The notes below the pieces were generated by a model that ran no database searches, had not been told where the DNA came from, and saw only the letters and a program-made list of their open reading frames with translations. 64,000 nucleotides of DNA from an uncultured Bacteroidales bacterium (lineage in GTDB: Bacteria > Bacteroidota > Bacteroidia > Bacteroidales > UBA932). The stretch spans positions 1 through 64,000 of the forward strand of contig CALVDH010000007.1 of NCBI GenBank assembly GCA_944326235.1, in the 5' to 3' direction. A program made the position numbers and the translations under genes. Numbering within the stretch: position 1 is the first letter of the stretch; each line of letters opens with the position of its first letter. Of the stretch, positions 48,146 through 57,059 are shown piece by piece.

Positions 48146-48616
48146 ATGGACCTGGAATTTCTGCTCGACCTCGGCTACATCGGCCTGTTCATCGGCACCT
48201 TCATCGCCGCTACCGTCGTCCCGTTCTCATCGGATTTCCTCATCATCGGCATCCTCTTAGCCGGAGGCGACCCGCTCGTATCATGGATCTGCGCCACCGC
48301 AGGCAACTGGCTCGGAGGCCTGACCTCCTACTGGATAGGCCGCATAGGCAAGTGGGAGTGGATAGAAAAGTGGTTTCATGTCAAGGAGGAGACCCTGCTG
48401 AAACAGAAGTCGAAAATAGACAAGTACGGCTCACTGCTGGCCTTCCTGACCTGGCTGCCCTTCGTGGGCGATGTCTTCGCCATCGGACTGGGCTTCTACA
48501 AGCTGCACTTCGGCCGCTGCGCCCTCTTCATGCTCATCGGCAAGGGCACCCGCTTCGCTTTCTGGCTGGCCCTCTACTACCTTTTCGGTGACAGTCTGCC
48601 CATGCTGGACATGTGA
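48146..48616 (+). CDS. YqaA/DedA-like membrane protein (VTT domain)
   Basis: A 156-residue inner-membrane protein with several hydrophobic segments. It has the VTT/DedA features GLFIGTFIAATVVPFSSDFL and the re-entrant GNWLGGLTSYWIGR. LTWLPFVGDVFAIGLGFYKL follows. This matches YqaA family proteins. DedA relatives scramble or flip lipid carriers; the role of YqaA proteins is less certain. It lies seven bases after tadA. Confidence 0.85.
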   Translation: MDLEFLLDLGYIGLFIGTFIAATVVPFSSDFLIIGILLAGGDPLVSWICATAGNWLGGLTSYWIGRIGKWEWIEKWFHVKEETLLKQKSKIDKYGSLLAFLTWLPFVGDVFAIGLGFYKLHFGRCALFMLIGKGTRFAFWLALYYLFGDSLPMLDM

Positions 48617-48636
48617 CTAAGGCTATAACGCAGTAA

Positions 48637-50439
48637 CTATGTACGCTTGAGCCAGAACTGCTCGATCAGAGCGTCCCGGTCCTCGCTGCCTTTGGTGAGC
48701 ATCTCTATCTCGGTGCGGGGAACGCGGGCCATGTCGAGGAAGATCATGCCGTCCACGCAGTAGTTGAAGTCCTTGTCCACGTTGAAGGCGAGGATGCCGG
48801 CGTTGAGCTTGACGTATTTCTTGATGAGAGTGGGTATGCGGTAGCGGCCGTCGCTCAGGCGCTGGATGTACTTGTCGAAGGCGTCAATGCTTTCCATGCG
48901 GCCTGAGAGCAGCAGCTCCGGGTCAGTGCGCAGGAACTCGTACCTGAAGGGCGTGCGCGGCGTCACCAGGTCCCGGACGCACCCGCTGCCGGCAGCCGTC
49001 TCCGTAAGCCCGTATACTATCAGACTGCGGTAGAACGGCGGGAGCCAGCTGGTTATGCTGGCCGGCCCGAACAGGTACTTGCAGTCGGGATATCTGAGTA
49101 CGGTGTAGAACAGTCCTTTGATGAGCAGCATCAGAGGCAGTGCTTCCTTTTTATACTCGACCGAGAGGAAGGAACGTCCCAGCTCAATGCACTCCGGGAG
49201 CATGGACGTGAATCTTTCCGAATAGCGGAACAGGGTGTGAGTGTAGAACCCGCCGACCCCGTATTTGTCCAGAATGTCCTTTCCGATGCCGAGACGGTAG
49301 GCTCCTGCCAGCTGTCCGGCCTCGCAGTCCCACAGTACGAGATGCTTGTAATATACGTCGAATGAGTCCGTATCGACAGCTGCACCCGTGCCTTCCCCTA
49401 CCTGCCGGAAGGACTCTTCCCTGCGGCGGCCTATCTCCTGCATCATGGCGGGAATCTGTGCCGCATCGGCCAGGAAACACTGGTATTTGGATGTCTGGAA
49501 CAGGGGAGACAATGACTCCATTTCCCGCCGGAGCTCCGAAGACGGCACGGGCGGCAGCAGCGGTTCCTGGGCAGTCGCTGTCTGCTGCCGGGGCTCGTTG
49601 CGGGGAACATTGGCCTCCATGGCATATACCCTGTTGCGGAGCATGCGTCCGAGTTCCTTCGGATCCTGCCATTTGGCGATTTCCCCGGCAGGGACCGGAC
49701 GTCCGATGCGCATGGTCACAGTGCCAGGGCTGCGGCGGAGCAGCTCGCGGGGCAGCCTCAGGGTGCGGAGCATCGGATGGATGCGGCCCAGAAGGTGGAA
49801 CAGCTTGGAGTTGCTGCCGTCGAAGTAGACGGGCAGCACCGGCACCCTGCACGTGGTTACGAGCTTCATGACGGTGTGGGTCCATTCCTTGTCCGCCGGA
49901 AATTTATTGCCCCGGTAGTATGTGGATACCTCTCCTGCGGGGAAAATGCCGACGCAGCCGCCGCGCTCTATTGTCTCCATCGCCGCTTTCAGTCCCGGAA
50001 GGCTGCTGCGGAGCTGCTTGCGGTCGGAGAAGGGGTTGACGGCCAGGAAACAGTCCCTGAGGTTGGGGATGAGGGAAAGGATGAAATTGGTCAGAATCCT
50101 GAAATCCGGGCGGACGGCGGCCACCGTGTTGTAGAGGACGATGCCGTCCCATCCTCCGAAGGGGTGGTTGGAGACAATGATGAAGGGCCCCTCCCTTGGG
50201 ATGTATTCCACCTCCTCCGGCAGGATGTCCGTGGAGATGCGGAAGGTCTTCATGGCCTCCTTGGTGAACTCGCGTCCCCTGTATGCCCCGAACTGCGGGT
50301 AGAGGCGGTTGATGCGGTTCAGCCCCAGGAGGGACATGGCGCAGGAAGCAATCAGGGAGCCCAGCGGCCCCTTGACAGGAAGTGCCCTGCGGATATCCGA
50401 TTTATTGATTAACTTTGTGCCGGAGTTGAGAGTGTCCAT
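48637..50439 (-). CDS. Bifunctional acyltransferase, PlsC plus GNAT (OlsF/GlsA-GlsB-like)
   Basis: A 600-residue fusion. Residues about 1-290 are a lysophospholipid-acyltransferase domain with NHPFGGWDG and FPAGEVS. Residues about 310-570 are an OlsB/GlsB-like N-acyltransferase of GNAT type (LVLWDCEAGQLAGAYRLGIG, then GVGGFYTHTLFRYS and SFLSVEY). In ornithine-lipid OlsF the same two activities are fused. In Bacteroidales, GlsB and GlsA make N-acyl-glycine lipids. The product here is probably an acyloxyacyl aminolipid, with the amino acid undetermined. The start at 50439 is three bases from the divergent uvrC ATG. No enzyme of a wider lipid pathway is adjacent. Confidence 0.82.
   Translation of the reverse strand: MDTLNSGTKLINKSDIRRALPVKGPLGSLIASCAMSLLGLNRINRLYPQFGAYRGREFTKEAMKTFRISTDILPEEVEYIPREGPFIIVSNHPFGGWDGIVLYNTVAAVRPDFRILTNFILSLIPNLRDCFLAVNPFSDRKQLRSSLPGLKAAMETIERGGCVGIFPAGEVSTYYRGNKFPADKEWTHTVMKLVTTCRVPVLPVYFDGSNSKLFHLLGRIHPMLRTLRLPRELLRRSPGTVTMRIGRPVPAGEIAKWQDPKELGRMLRNRVYAMEANVPRNEPRQQTATAQEPLLPPVPSSELRREMESLSPLFQTSKYQCFLADAAQIPAMMQEIGRRREESFRQVGEGTGAAVDTDSFDVYYKHLVLWDCEAGQLAGAYRLGIGKDILDKYGVGGFYTHTLFRYSERFTSMLPECIELGRSFLSVEYKKEALPLMLLIKGLFYTVLRYPDCKYLFGPASITSWLPPFYRSLIVYGLTETAAGSGCVRDLVTPRTPFRYEFLRTDPELLLSGRMESIDAFDKYIQRLSDGRYRIPTLIKKYVKLNAGILAFNVDKDFNYCVDGMIFLDMARVPRTEIEMLTKGSEDRDALIEQFWLKRT
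50410..50417 (+). promoter_or_regulatory. -7 box of uvrC, inside the divergent acyltransferase gene
   Basis: TAACTTTG, 25 bases before the uvrC ATG, lying within the first codons of the divergent gene that starts at 50439. Confidence 0.55.
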
Positions 50440-50442
50440 ACC

Positions 50443-52278
50443 ATGTCAAAACATCCTGCAAATATAGGCATTATTTTGAAAATGCTGCCCCACAGCCCGG
50501 GAGTGTACCGCTTTCTGGACTCCGGGGGCACCGTCATATACGTGGGCAAGGCCAAGGACCTGAAGAACCGCGTGTCCCAGTATTTCCGCCCTAACGGCCT
50601 GAACCGCAAGACCCAGGTCATGGTCTCCAAGATAGCTGACATCCAGCACACGGTGGTCGGCTCGGAGTCGGACGCCTTCCTGCTGGAGAACAACCTCATC
50701 AAGCAGTTCCAGCCCCGCTACAACATTCTCCTGAAGGACGGCAAGACCTATCCGTGGATATGCCTGCACAACGAGCCCTTCCCCCGCGTCACGGTCACCC
50801 GCCGCTTCGTCCGGGACGGCTCCAGGTATTTCGGTCCCTACAGCTCGGCCATGCACGCCCATAACCTGCTGTCTCTCATCAACTCCCTTTACAAGCTCCG
50901 CACCTGCCGACTCCCCCTTACGGGCGAGGGCATAGCCAAAGGCAAGTTCAAGGTCTGTCTGGACTACCATCTGGGCCGGTGCGCCGGACCGTGCGTCGGT
51001 AAGTTCTCCGAAGAGGAATACAGGGTGCAGACAGATGCCATCATTCAGATACTCAAGGGCAATTCCTGGTCGCTGATCAAGGACTTCGAGCGGCGGATGA
51101 AGGAGTGCGCGGGGCAGCTGCGGTTCGAGGAGGCCCAGGAGTGGAAGGAGAAGATGGAGCTGTTGGAGAAGCATTACGCCAAATCGCTCATCGTCAATGC
51201 CAAGGGCATCAACGTCGATGTCTTCTACATCATCTTCGAGGGCACGGAGGCCTTCGGCAGCTTCCTGAGGGTGCACGACGGGGGCATCATCCAGTCCATG
51301 AACCTGGAAATCAGGATGCGCATCGAGGAACAGGAGCCGGAAGTGCTCGGCTCGTTCATATCCGGAGTCTATGAGAAACTGCGGGACTACGGGGAGGAAG
51401 CCGGGACCCGTCCGCCGGAGATAGTGGTGCCGTTCATGCCCGATATGCCTGAGGCTCTGCCGGGAGTAACATTCACCGTCCCGGAGAAGGGAGACCGCCT
51501 GGCGCTGCTGGAGCTGGGCAGGAAAAATGCGGCGGCCATCAAGTTCGAGCGGCTCAAGCACGAGGAGTTCGTCAACCCCGAGGAACACTCGGCCCGCATA
51601 GTGGAGAATCTGCGCAAGGACCTGGGGATGGACGTCCCCCCGGTGCACATAGAGTGCTTCGACAACTCCAATATCCAGGGTACCAATCCCGTAGCCTCAT
51701 GCGTCGTCTTCCGTGACGGAGCTCCTTCCAGGAAGGACTACCGGCACTTCAACATCAAGACCGTCGTCGGCCCGGATGACTTCGCCTCCATGAAGGAGGT
51801 GGTCAACCGCCGCTACACCCGTCTGCTGGCCGAGGGACAGGAACTCCCGCAGCTGATCGTCATCGACGGCGGCCGCGGGCAGGTCAATGCGGCATACGAG
51901 GCCCTGGACGAGATAGGTCTCATCGGGAAGGTCAAGCTGATAGGGCTGGCCAAACGGATGGAGGAGGTCATCGTCCCGGGCGACCCGTATCCCCATTTCA
52001 TCGACCGCAACTCCACCTCCCTCAAGGTGCTCATGCACATCCGGGACGAGGCGCACCGCTTCGGCATCACCCATCACCGCAACCGGCGCAGCGCGTCCTC
52101 CCTGGTCTCGGAGCTGGACGGCATACCGGGAGTGGGGGCCGTCAGCCGCGAGAAGCTGGTGACCAAGTACAGGACCATTTCCAAAATCAAGAAGGCTCCT
52201 TACCGCGAGGTGGTCAATGTCATCGGACGCAGGGCAGCCGATGCCCTCTTCGAGTGGTTTGCCCTGGACAAGTCCTAG
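50443..52278 (+). CDS. uvrC: Excinuclease ABC subunit C
   Basis: Makes both incisions in nucleotide excision repair, with UvrAB. 611 residues. The N-terminal GIY-YIG domain reads LPHSPGVYRFLDSGGTVIYV (quoted from residue 15) then GKAKDLKNRV. Next come a Cys-rich stretch (CLDYHLGRCAGPC), a UVR motif near 205-235, and the RNase H-like 5' nuclease domain (IECFDNSNIQGTNPVAS and VIDGGRGQVNAA). A C-terminal helix-hairpin-helix region (IPGVGAVSREKL) completes it. Its end is five bases from a convergent gene. Confidence 0.97.
   Translation: MSKHPANIGIILKMLPHSPGVYRFLDSGGTVIYVGKAKDLKNRVSQYFRPNGLNRKTQVMVSKIADIQHTVVGSESDAFLLENNLIKQFQPRYNILLKDGKTYPWICLHNEPFPRVTVTRRFVRDGSRYFGPYSSAMHAHNLLSLINSLYKLRTCRLPLTGEGIAKGKFKVCLDYHLGRCAGPCVGKFSEEEYRVQTDAIIQILKGNSWSLIKDFERRMKECAGQLRFEEAQEWKEKMELLEKHYAKSLIVNAKGINVDVFYIIFEGTEAFGSFLRVHDGGIIQSMNLEIRMRIEEQEPEVLGSFISGVYEKLRDYGEEAGTRPPEIVVPFMPDMPEALPGVTFTVPEKGDRLALLELGRKNAAAIKFERLKHEEFVNPEEHSARIVENLRKDLGMDVPPVHIECFDNSNIQGTNPVASCVVFRDGAPSRKDYRHFNIKTVVGPDDFASMKEVVNRRYTRLLAEGQELPQLIVIDGGRGQVNAAYEALDEIGLIGKVKLIGLAKRMEEVIVPGDPYPHFIDRNSTSLKVLMHIRDEAHRFGITHHRNRRSASSLVSELDGIPGVGAVSREKLVTKYRTISKIKKAPYREVVNVIGRRAADALFEWFALDKS
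50459..50466 (-). promoter_or_regulatory. -7 box of the acyltransferase gene, inside uvrC
   Basis: Minus-strand TATATTTG, 19 bases before the ATG at 50439, within uvrC codons 6-8. Together with the uvrC box at 50410 it makes two face-to-face promoters whose transcripts overlap by about 30 bases. Confidence 0.55.
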
Positions 52279-52283
52279 CCGGG

Positions 52284-55277
52284 TCAGAGCGAGATGTTGA
52301 AGAGGAGGCCGACATGGTCCTGGGTACCGTTGGCCGGGGCAGCCGTGCGGGCATAGCGTATTCCGGCGCTGAACGGGAAGCCCAGCCGTATGAAATGGAA
52401 ATCGACCATCAGGTCCGCTCCGTAGGAACAGTAGCTGCCGGTGATTCCGCTGCCGGGAGCACCCTCCAGGGCATAGTCAAAGAAAGGTATCAGCTGAAGG
52501 CGCTTGAAGTAGAATACAGGTCCTATCCGGAAATCTCCCAGGTAGATCGGGATGGCATAGTCGGCGGATACACTGAGATACGTGTCGGCGAAACTGTAGC
52601 TGTCATAGCCTCTTGGATGTGTTGCCAGGGAAGTGTAGAGCAGCTTGCCTTCCATGAACTGTTTCTGGGCTGAGAAACTGATTTTGAGACCCTGCTGCCG
52701 GATTATTCCGGGGAAGTACACGTAGCCGTTGGCGTATGCCAGGTGGCCGAAATACATGCCCCCGCCGAGGCTGGAGACACCCCTCACCGTTATTCCGAAT
52801 CCCCAGCGGGGATATATCTGCGAGGTCGCCGTAGGCAGCACCTGCCCGTAGGATATACCGTACTGGAGCTGGTGTCTCATGACGGGGTCGCCCTGAACAG
52901 GCTGTGTACTGCCCTGGCCGACATCGTAGGTGTATGCGTAGTAGCTATCATTGCTGAAATCCCACAGCACCAGGGGAGTCAGGCTCCTATACCATCCGCG
53001 GCTGTTGAAATCCATCTGGTAGTAGAGCATGGCACTTGCGGACAGCAGGGGGTCATGCAGGTTCTCCTTTACTATCTGCTTTCCCAGAGTGAAGTCGTAG
53101 AGGTACGAGCGGGTATTGCGGTCGTTGACGTCGAAACTCAGTTCCGCGGACAGGTTCCCGATGATCCTGGTGTTCAGCGAGACATGGCCGGAGTGGAACC
53201 ATTTGCCGGTCAGGGCGTCCCTCACATAGCCGTAACCGAGGCTGGAGACCACGTCGCCAAGGGAGTTCTGGGACAGTATCGTGGCGCCCAGGGATGCAGA
53301 CATTGTGAAGTTCTCGAAGTTGAAGGAGCGTATGCGGTCCACGTTGACGTATACCGGGAACCAGGAATGGATGCGGAAGGCGTGCAGGAGCTTGGAGTAC
53401 CTCTTTGAAGGATATTTCCCTTCGTCCATGAAATCCGCACGGTCGAGGGTATCGGAAATCCCTCTCTCCGCGATAAGTTCCTCTGACTGGGCGGACAGCA
53501 TCTCGGCTATGGGATGGCGGTAAGGTGAGGAGAAACTGGCTGTGTCCGACCGCAGGGTGCCCGCGGCGGTGCTCACCGGCCTGTAGCCGCCCAGACTGTA
53601 TTCACTGTAGTACAGTCTGTCTCCCGAGGGGGAGAAATACGGATAGTCCGCTCCGTACTCGGAATTGGTCAGGCGGAACAGTTCCCCGGAGGCCGGGCGG
53701 TATGCGAAGATGTTGAGTACTCCGTCCAGGTCACTGGAAAAATAGAGGATGTCCCCATGCCGCTTCAGCCCTGAGATACTCTGCCGCTGCGGGGGTATCA
53801 CCTCTTCCCATTGTCCCGAGGAGAGTCTGAACAGACCTATACCTCCGTCCGTTATGACCGTGCTGTAGATGTCCCGGCCGCAGAAGACGGACTCTCTTAT
53901 CTGTCCCTGCTCAGGAGCTTTTATCCTGGAGAGCACCTGCCCGTCGTCAGCGGAGAGCAGCACCAGGAAGTACGGGCCTCCCACGGGGTATTCGGCAGCG
54001 GCCAGGGTATCGCCGGTAGCCGAGGGGGCGGGGTTGAAATACTTGGTCCTGCGCCCTCCCGTCACTTTTATTTTCCCGGAACGGGTGTCCAGGCTCATAA
54101 TTACGGAGAAATCTTCGAGGGAAGAGGCGTCATTGGACACAGGCTCCGTCCAGTAGATACGGCTGCGGCCGTCGTAGGTGAGCCGGGATGAGGTATAGTT
54201 GAAGAAACTGATGAAGTGCTCCCTGCCGCTGCTGTCTATGCGGATGAGTTTCCTGGCGGTCGTCATGCCCTCCTTAAGCGCTATGACGGAGCCATTCCAG
54301 GGGGACTTCGGGTCGTCGATGTATATCGGGTCGGTTATCTCGGAGTATAGTCTGTCCCGGCGTCTACTGACGTCCTCGCTTTCGGTGAACGTGCCTCTGG
54401 AGAGCCAGTCGGTGCGCCAGATCTCCGTGAGGATGTCCTGTGAGCGGTCCAGGTATTCTATCATGCCCGTTCCGTCCACATTGAGGTCAGGGTCGACCAG
54501 ATAGGTCAGGTTGTACCATTTGTCCACGGGAGTACGGAAATACCTGCCGGTATAGTCCGCTATCCCGCTGAAATAGCGGCTGGTGCCGCCGGTAAGGTAT
54601 CCGAACGGGTATTCATTGGGGGTATAGTACTTGTGCGAGCCGAACAGCAGGCGGTCCCAGTTGCGGTAGTCGCCGTTGAGGTACATGGCCCTGTAGTATT
54701 TGGTGAAGTCGGCGTTGCGTCCGCGTCCCCCTCCGGTGAGCTCCGTTTCCGTTATCACGGCACCGCCCTCAAGCGCGTAGGTGCCTGCGAAGAGTCCGAG
54801 GCCCAGCCCCGTGACCTGCTCGCCGAGAAGGTAGTAGAAGACATTGTAGATGCCTTTGGTAAAATGTTCCACCTGTCCCACATGGGCTGACTCATGGATG
54901 GTCAGATGCTCTATCCATGGGTCCGGATTCGAGCCGTAGGGGTCGGGGGAGGTGAAGAGATCCATGCGCTTGGGTGCCCAGGTCACCACTCCGTTGCTCT
55001 GCGTGGTGTAGGGGTGCAGGATGACCGGAATGGGGTCGGGGTCGATGTCGAGGCCCGCCATGACGCGGGGTCTGACTTTTTCCAGGGTGTAGAGGTATAC
55101 TCTGGCAAGGGAATCGGTCTCTTCGGGATATATCAGCTTGTAATTTTCGGACTGAATCATCCGCCACCGTGCCCGGGTGGGGTCGTTGCCGACAGTGTAG
55201 TACTGGCCGTGCATGGCACCTGCTGACAGAAGTATCAGCAGCAGTGTGGATAAAATCGGTTTGGTCAAGTGCAACAT
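52284..55277 (-). CDS. Secreted peptidase MA-like domain, beta-propeller and outer-membrane barrel fusion
   Basis: A 997-residue protein with a signal peptide (cleavage near AMHGQ). Near the N-terminus is a gluzincin motif: HESAH (128-132, fitting HExxH) with a downstream Glu in ALEGGA (about 170). This is the arrangement of peptidase MA-like zinc proteases. The middle (about 300-600) has TolB/PD40-type propeller repeats (ADYPYFSPSGDRLYYSEYS shortened). The last 350 residues are alternating strands with aromatic ends, closing in LLFNISL, so an outer-membrane barrel is likely. Whether the protease site is active, and which side it faces, is unknown. It has a -7 box four bases from its ATG. Confidence 0.72.
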   Translation of the reverse strand: MLHLTKPILSTLLLILLSAGAMHGQYYTVGNDPTRARWRMIQSENYKLIYPEETDSLARVYLYTLEKVRPRVMAGLDIDPDPIPVILHPYTTQSNGVVTWAPKRMDLFTSPDPYGSNPDPWIEHLTIHESAHVGQVEHFTKGIYNVFYYLLGEQVTGLGLGLFAGTYALEGGAVITETELTGGGRGRNADFTKYYRAMYLNGDYRNWDRLLFGSHKYYTPNEYPFGYLTGGTSRYFSGIADYTGRYFRTPVDKWYNLTYLVDPDLNVDGTGMIEYLDRSQDILTEIWRTDWLSRGTFTESEDVSRRRDRLYSEITDPIYIDDPKSPWNGSVIALKEGMTTARKLIRIDSSGREHFISFFNYTSSRLTYDGRSRIYWTEPVSNDASSLEDFSVIMSLDTRSGKIKVTGGRRTKYFNPAPSATGDTLAAAEYPVGGPYFLVLLSADDGQVLSRIKAPEQGQIRESVFCGRDIYSTVITDGGIGLFRLSSGQWEEVIPPQRQSISGLKRHGDILYFSSDLDGVLNIFAYRPASGELFRLTNSEYGADYPYFSPSGDRLYYSEYSLGGYRPVSTAAGTLRSDTASFSSPYRHPIAEMLSAQSEELIAERGISDTLDRADFMDEGKYPSKRYSKLLHAFRIHSWFPVYVNVDRIRSFNFENFTMSASLGATILSQNSLGDVVSSLGYGYVRDALTGKWFHSGHVSLNTRIIGNLSAELSFDVNDRNTRSYLYDFTLGKQIVKENLHDPLLSASAMLYYQMDFNSRGWYRSLTPLVLWDFSNDSYYAYTYDVGQGSTQPVQGDPVMRHQLQYGISYGQVLPTATSQIYPRWGFGITVRGVSSLGGGMYFGHLAYANGYVYFPGIIRQQGLKISFSAQKQFMEGKLLYTSLATHPRGYDSYSFADTYLSVSADYAIPIYLGDFRIGPVFYFKRLQLIPFFDYALEGAPGSGITGSYCSYGADLMVDFHFIRLGFPFSAGIRYARTAAPANGTQDHVGLLFNISL

Positions 55278-55281
55278 GCCG

Positions 55282-55299
55282 CAAAGATAGTTATATTTG
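55282..55299. promoter_or_regulatory. Back-to-back -7 boxes of two divergent genes
   Basis: Minus-strand TATCTTTG (55289-55282) lies four bases from the ATG at 55277. Plus-strand TATATTTG (55292-55299) lies 27 bases before the ATG at 55327. Two bases separate the boxes. Confidence 0.6.
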
Positions 55300-55326
55300 C
55301 ACGAATTTGAAGTAATCCGCAGTTAT

Positions 55327-57018
55327 ATGAATGTTATATTTCAGGTATTGACTCTTCTCGGAGCACTCGGACTCTTTCTCTACGGTATGACACTGATGAG
55401 CGAGGGGCTCCAGAAAGTAGCCGGCAACCGCCTCCGCTCCATTCTCTCGGCCATGACGGCCAACTCTTTCACCCGCGTACTCACCGGAACATTGATTACA
55501 GCCATCATCCAGTCTTCCAGCGCTACCACCGTGATGATAGTCAGCTTCGTCAATGCGGGTCTGCTGAGCCTGACGCAGGCCGTCGGAGTGATTATGGGAG
55601 CCAATATCGGAACGACCGTCACCTCCTGGCTCATCTCCCTGCTGGGATTTACTGCCGACATCTCGGTGCTGTCCATACCCCTCATCGGCATCGGCTTTGC
55701 CTTCATGATGTTCAAGTCGCAGAAGCGCAAGAGCATAGGAGAGATGATCATAGGTTTTGCCCTGCTCTTCCTCGGTCTTACCTACCTCAAGAACTCGGTT
55801 CCTGACCTCAGTGCCAACCCCGAAGCACTGGCATTTATCCAGAAATGGACCGACTGGGGATTCTTCTCCATCCTGATATTTGTCCTGGTCGGCACCGTCC
55901 TGACCATCATCCTACAGTCCTCCAGCGCCACCGTGGCCCTGACCCTGGTGATGGCCAGCCAGGGCTGGATACCCTTCGAGATAGCCGCCGCCATGGTGCT
56001 CGGCGAGAATATCGGAACGACCATTACCGCCAACATAGCCGCCTCCGTGGGCAATATCTCCGCCAAACGGGCCGCACTCGCGCATACGGTATTCAATGTC
56101 TTCGGTGTCATCTGGGTACTGGCCCTGTACAAGCCCTTCCTGTGGCTGGTGGCCAAGATAGTCGTGGGACTCGGCGGAGAGGACCCCTTCACCTCTTCGG
56201 CCTCACTGCTCTATGCCATCTCGACGGTGCATACCCTGTTCAACATCACCAACACCTGCATACTGATATGGTTCACGCCTCAGATAGTCAAGCTGGTCAC
56301 CTGGATCATCAAGGGGCACAAGGACGAGGAGGAGGTCTTCCGTCTCCGCTACATCCAGAGCGGTATGATGAGCACCTCCGAGCTGTCCCTGGAGCAGGCC
56401 GAGCAGGAGATACTCCACTTCGCCGACATCGTCCGCAGGCAGTATGTCTATGCCCGTCAGGCCGTCAATGAAGCCGATGACGAGAACCGCTTCGACACCC
56501 TGTTCAAGAAGCTGGAGCACTACGAGCAGATATCCGACCGGATAGAGTTCGAGATAGCCAAGTACCTCAACAACATAGCCGAGGGTGAGCTAAGCCAGGA
56601 GGGTAACAACAAGCTCCACGCCATGTACAAGATCATCAGCGAGATGGAGAGCATGGGCGACTCCGGCTACAACATCGGCCGCATCCTACAGCGCAAGAAC
56701 CTCCACGGCCAGAAATTCGACGAACCCACCGTCAAGAAGCTCAACCACATGCTCGATCTGGTGGACAATGCCATAGCCGCCATGACCGACAACCTCAGGG
56801 AGGGCTTCAGCCGCATCATCAACATCTCCAACGCCCAGGACGCCGAGCACGACATCAACGAGTACCGCGACAACCTCAAGGAGGAGCATCTCCGCCACAT
56901 CGAGTCCGAGGAGAGCGGCTACCTCCGCGGAGTCTACTACATGGACCTCGTCTCCGAGTGCGAGAGGGTCGGAGACTTCGCCATCAATGTGTCCGAGGCA
57001 CTGGTGGAGGTCAACTGA
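55327..57018 (+). CDS. Na/Pi cotransporter family protein with PhoU-like domain
   Basis: A 563-residue inner-membrane protein. Residues about 1-300 hold two inverted Na/Pi-cotransporter repeats with the signature QSSSATT and QSSSATVAL, plus GANIGTTVTSWL and GENIGTTITANI. Residues about 350-560 form a soluble helical PhoU-like domain (YEQISDRIEFEIAKYL, then ECERVGDFAINVSEAL). Expected to move phosphate with sodium under PhoU-type control. The start at 55327 is chosen because the in-frame TTG at 55297 lies within the -7 box. Confidence 0.9.
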   Translation: MNVIFQVLTLLGALGLFLYGMTLMSEGLQKVAGNRLRSILSAMTANSFTRVLTGTLITAIIQSSSATTVMIVSFVNAGLLSLTQAVGVIMGANIGTTVTSWLISLLGFTADISVLSIPLIGIGFAFMMFKSQKRKSIGEMIIGFALLFLGLTYLKNSVPDLSANPEALAFIQKWTDWGFFSILIFVLVGTVLTIILQSSSATVALTLVMASQGWIPFEIAAAMVLGENIGTTITANIAASVGNISAKRAALAHTVFNVFGVIWVLALYKPFLWLVAKIVVGLGGEDPFTSSASLLYAISTVHTLFNITNTCILIWFTPQIVKLVTWIIKGHKDEEEVFRLRYIQSGMMSTSELSLEQAEQEILHFADIVRRQYVYARQAVNEADDENRFDTLFKKLEHYEQISDRIEFEIAKYLNNIAEGELSQEGNNKLHAMYKIISEMESMGDSGYNIGRILQRKNLHGQKFDEPTVKKLNHMLDLVDNAIAAMTDNLREGFSRIINISNAQDAEHDINEYRDNLKEEHLRHIESEESGYLRGVYYMDLVSECERVGDFAINVSEALVEVN

Positions 57019-57025
57019 TAATTAG

Positions 57026-57033
57026 TATATTTG
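57026..57033 (+). promoter_or_regulatory. -7 box of the acyl-CoA ligase operon
   Basis: TATATTTG, 26 bases before the ATG at 57060. Confidence 0.55.
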
Positions 57034-57059
57034 TACGACAAACCCTATAACCAGTCTAT

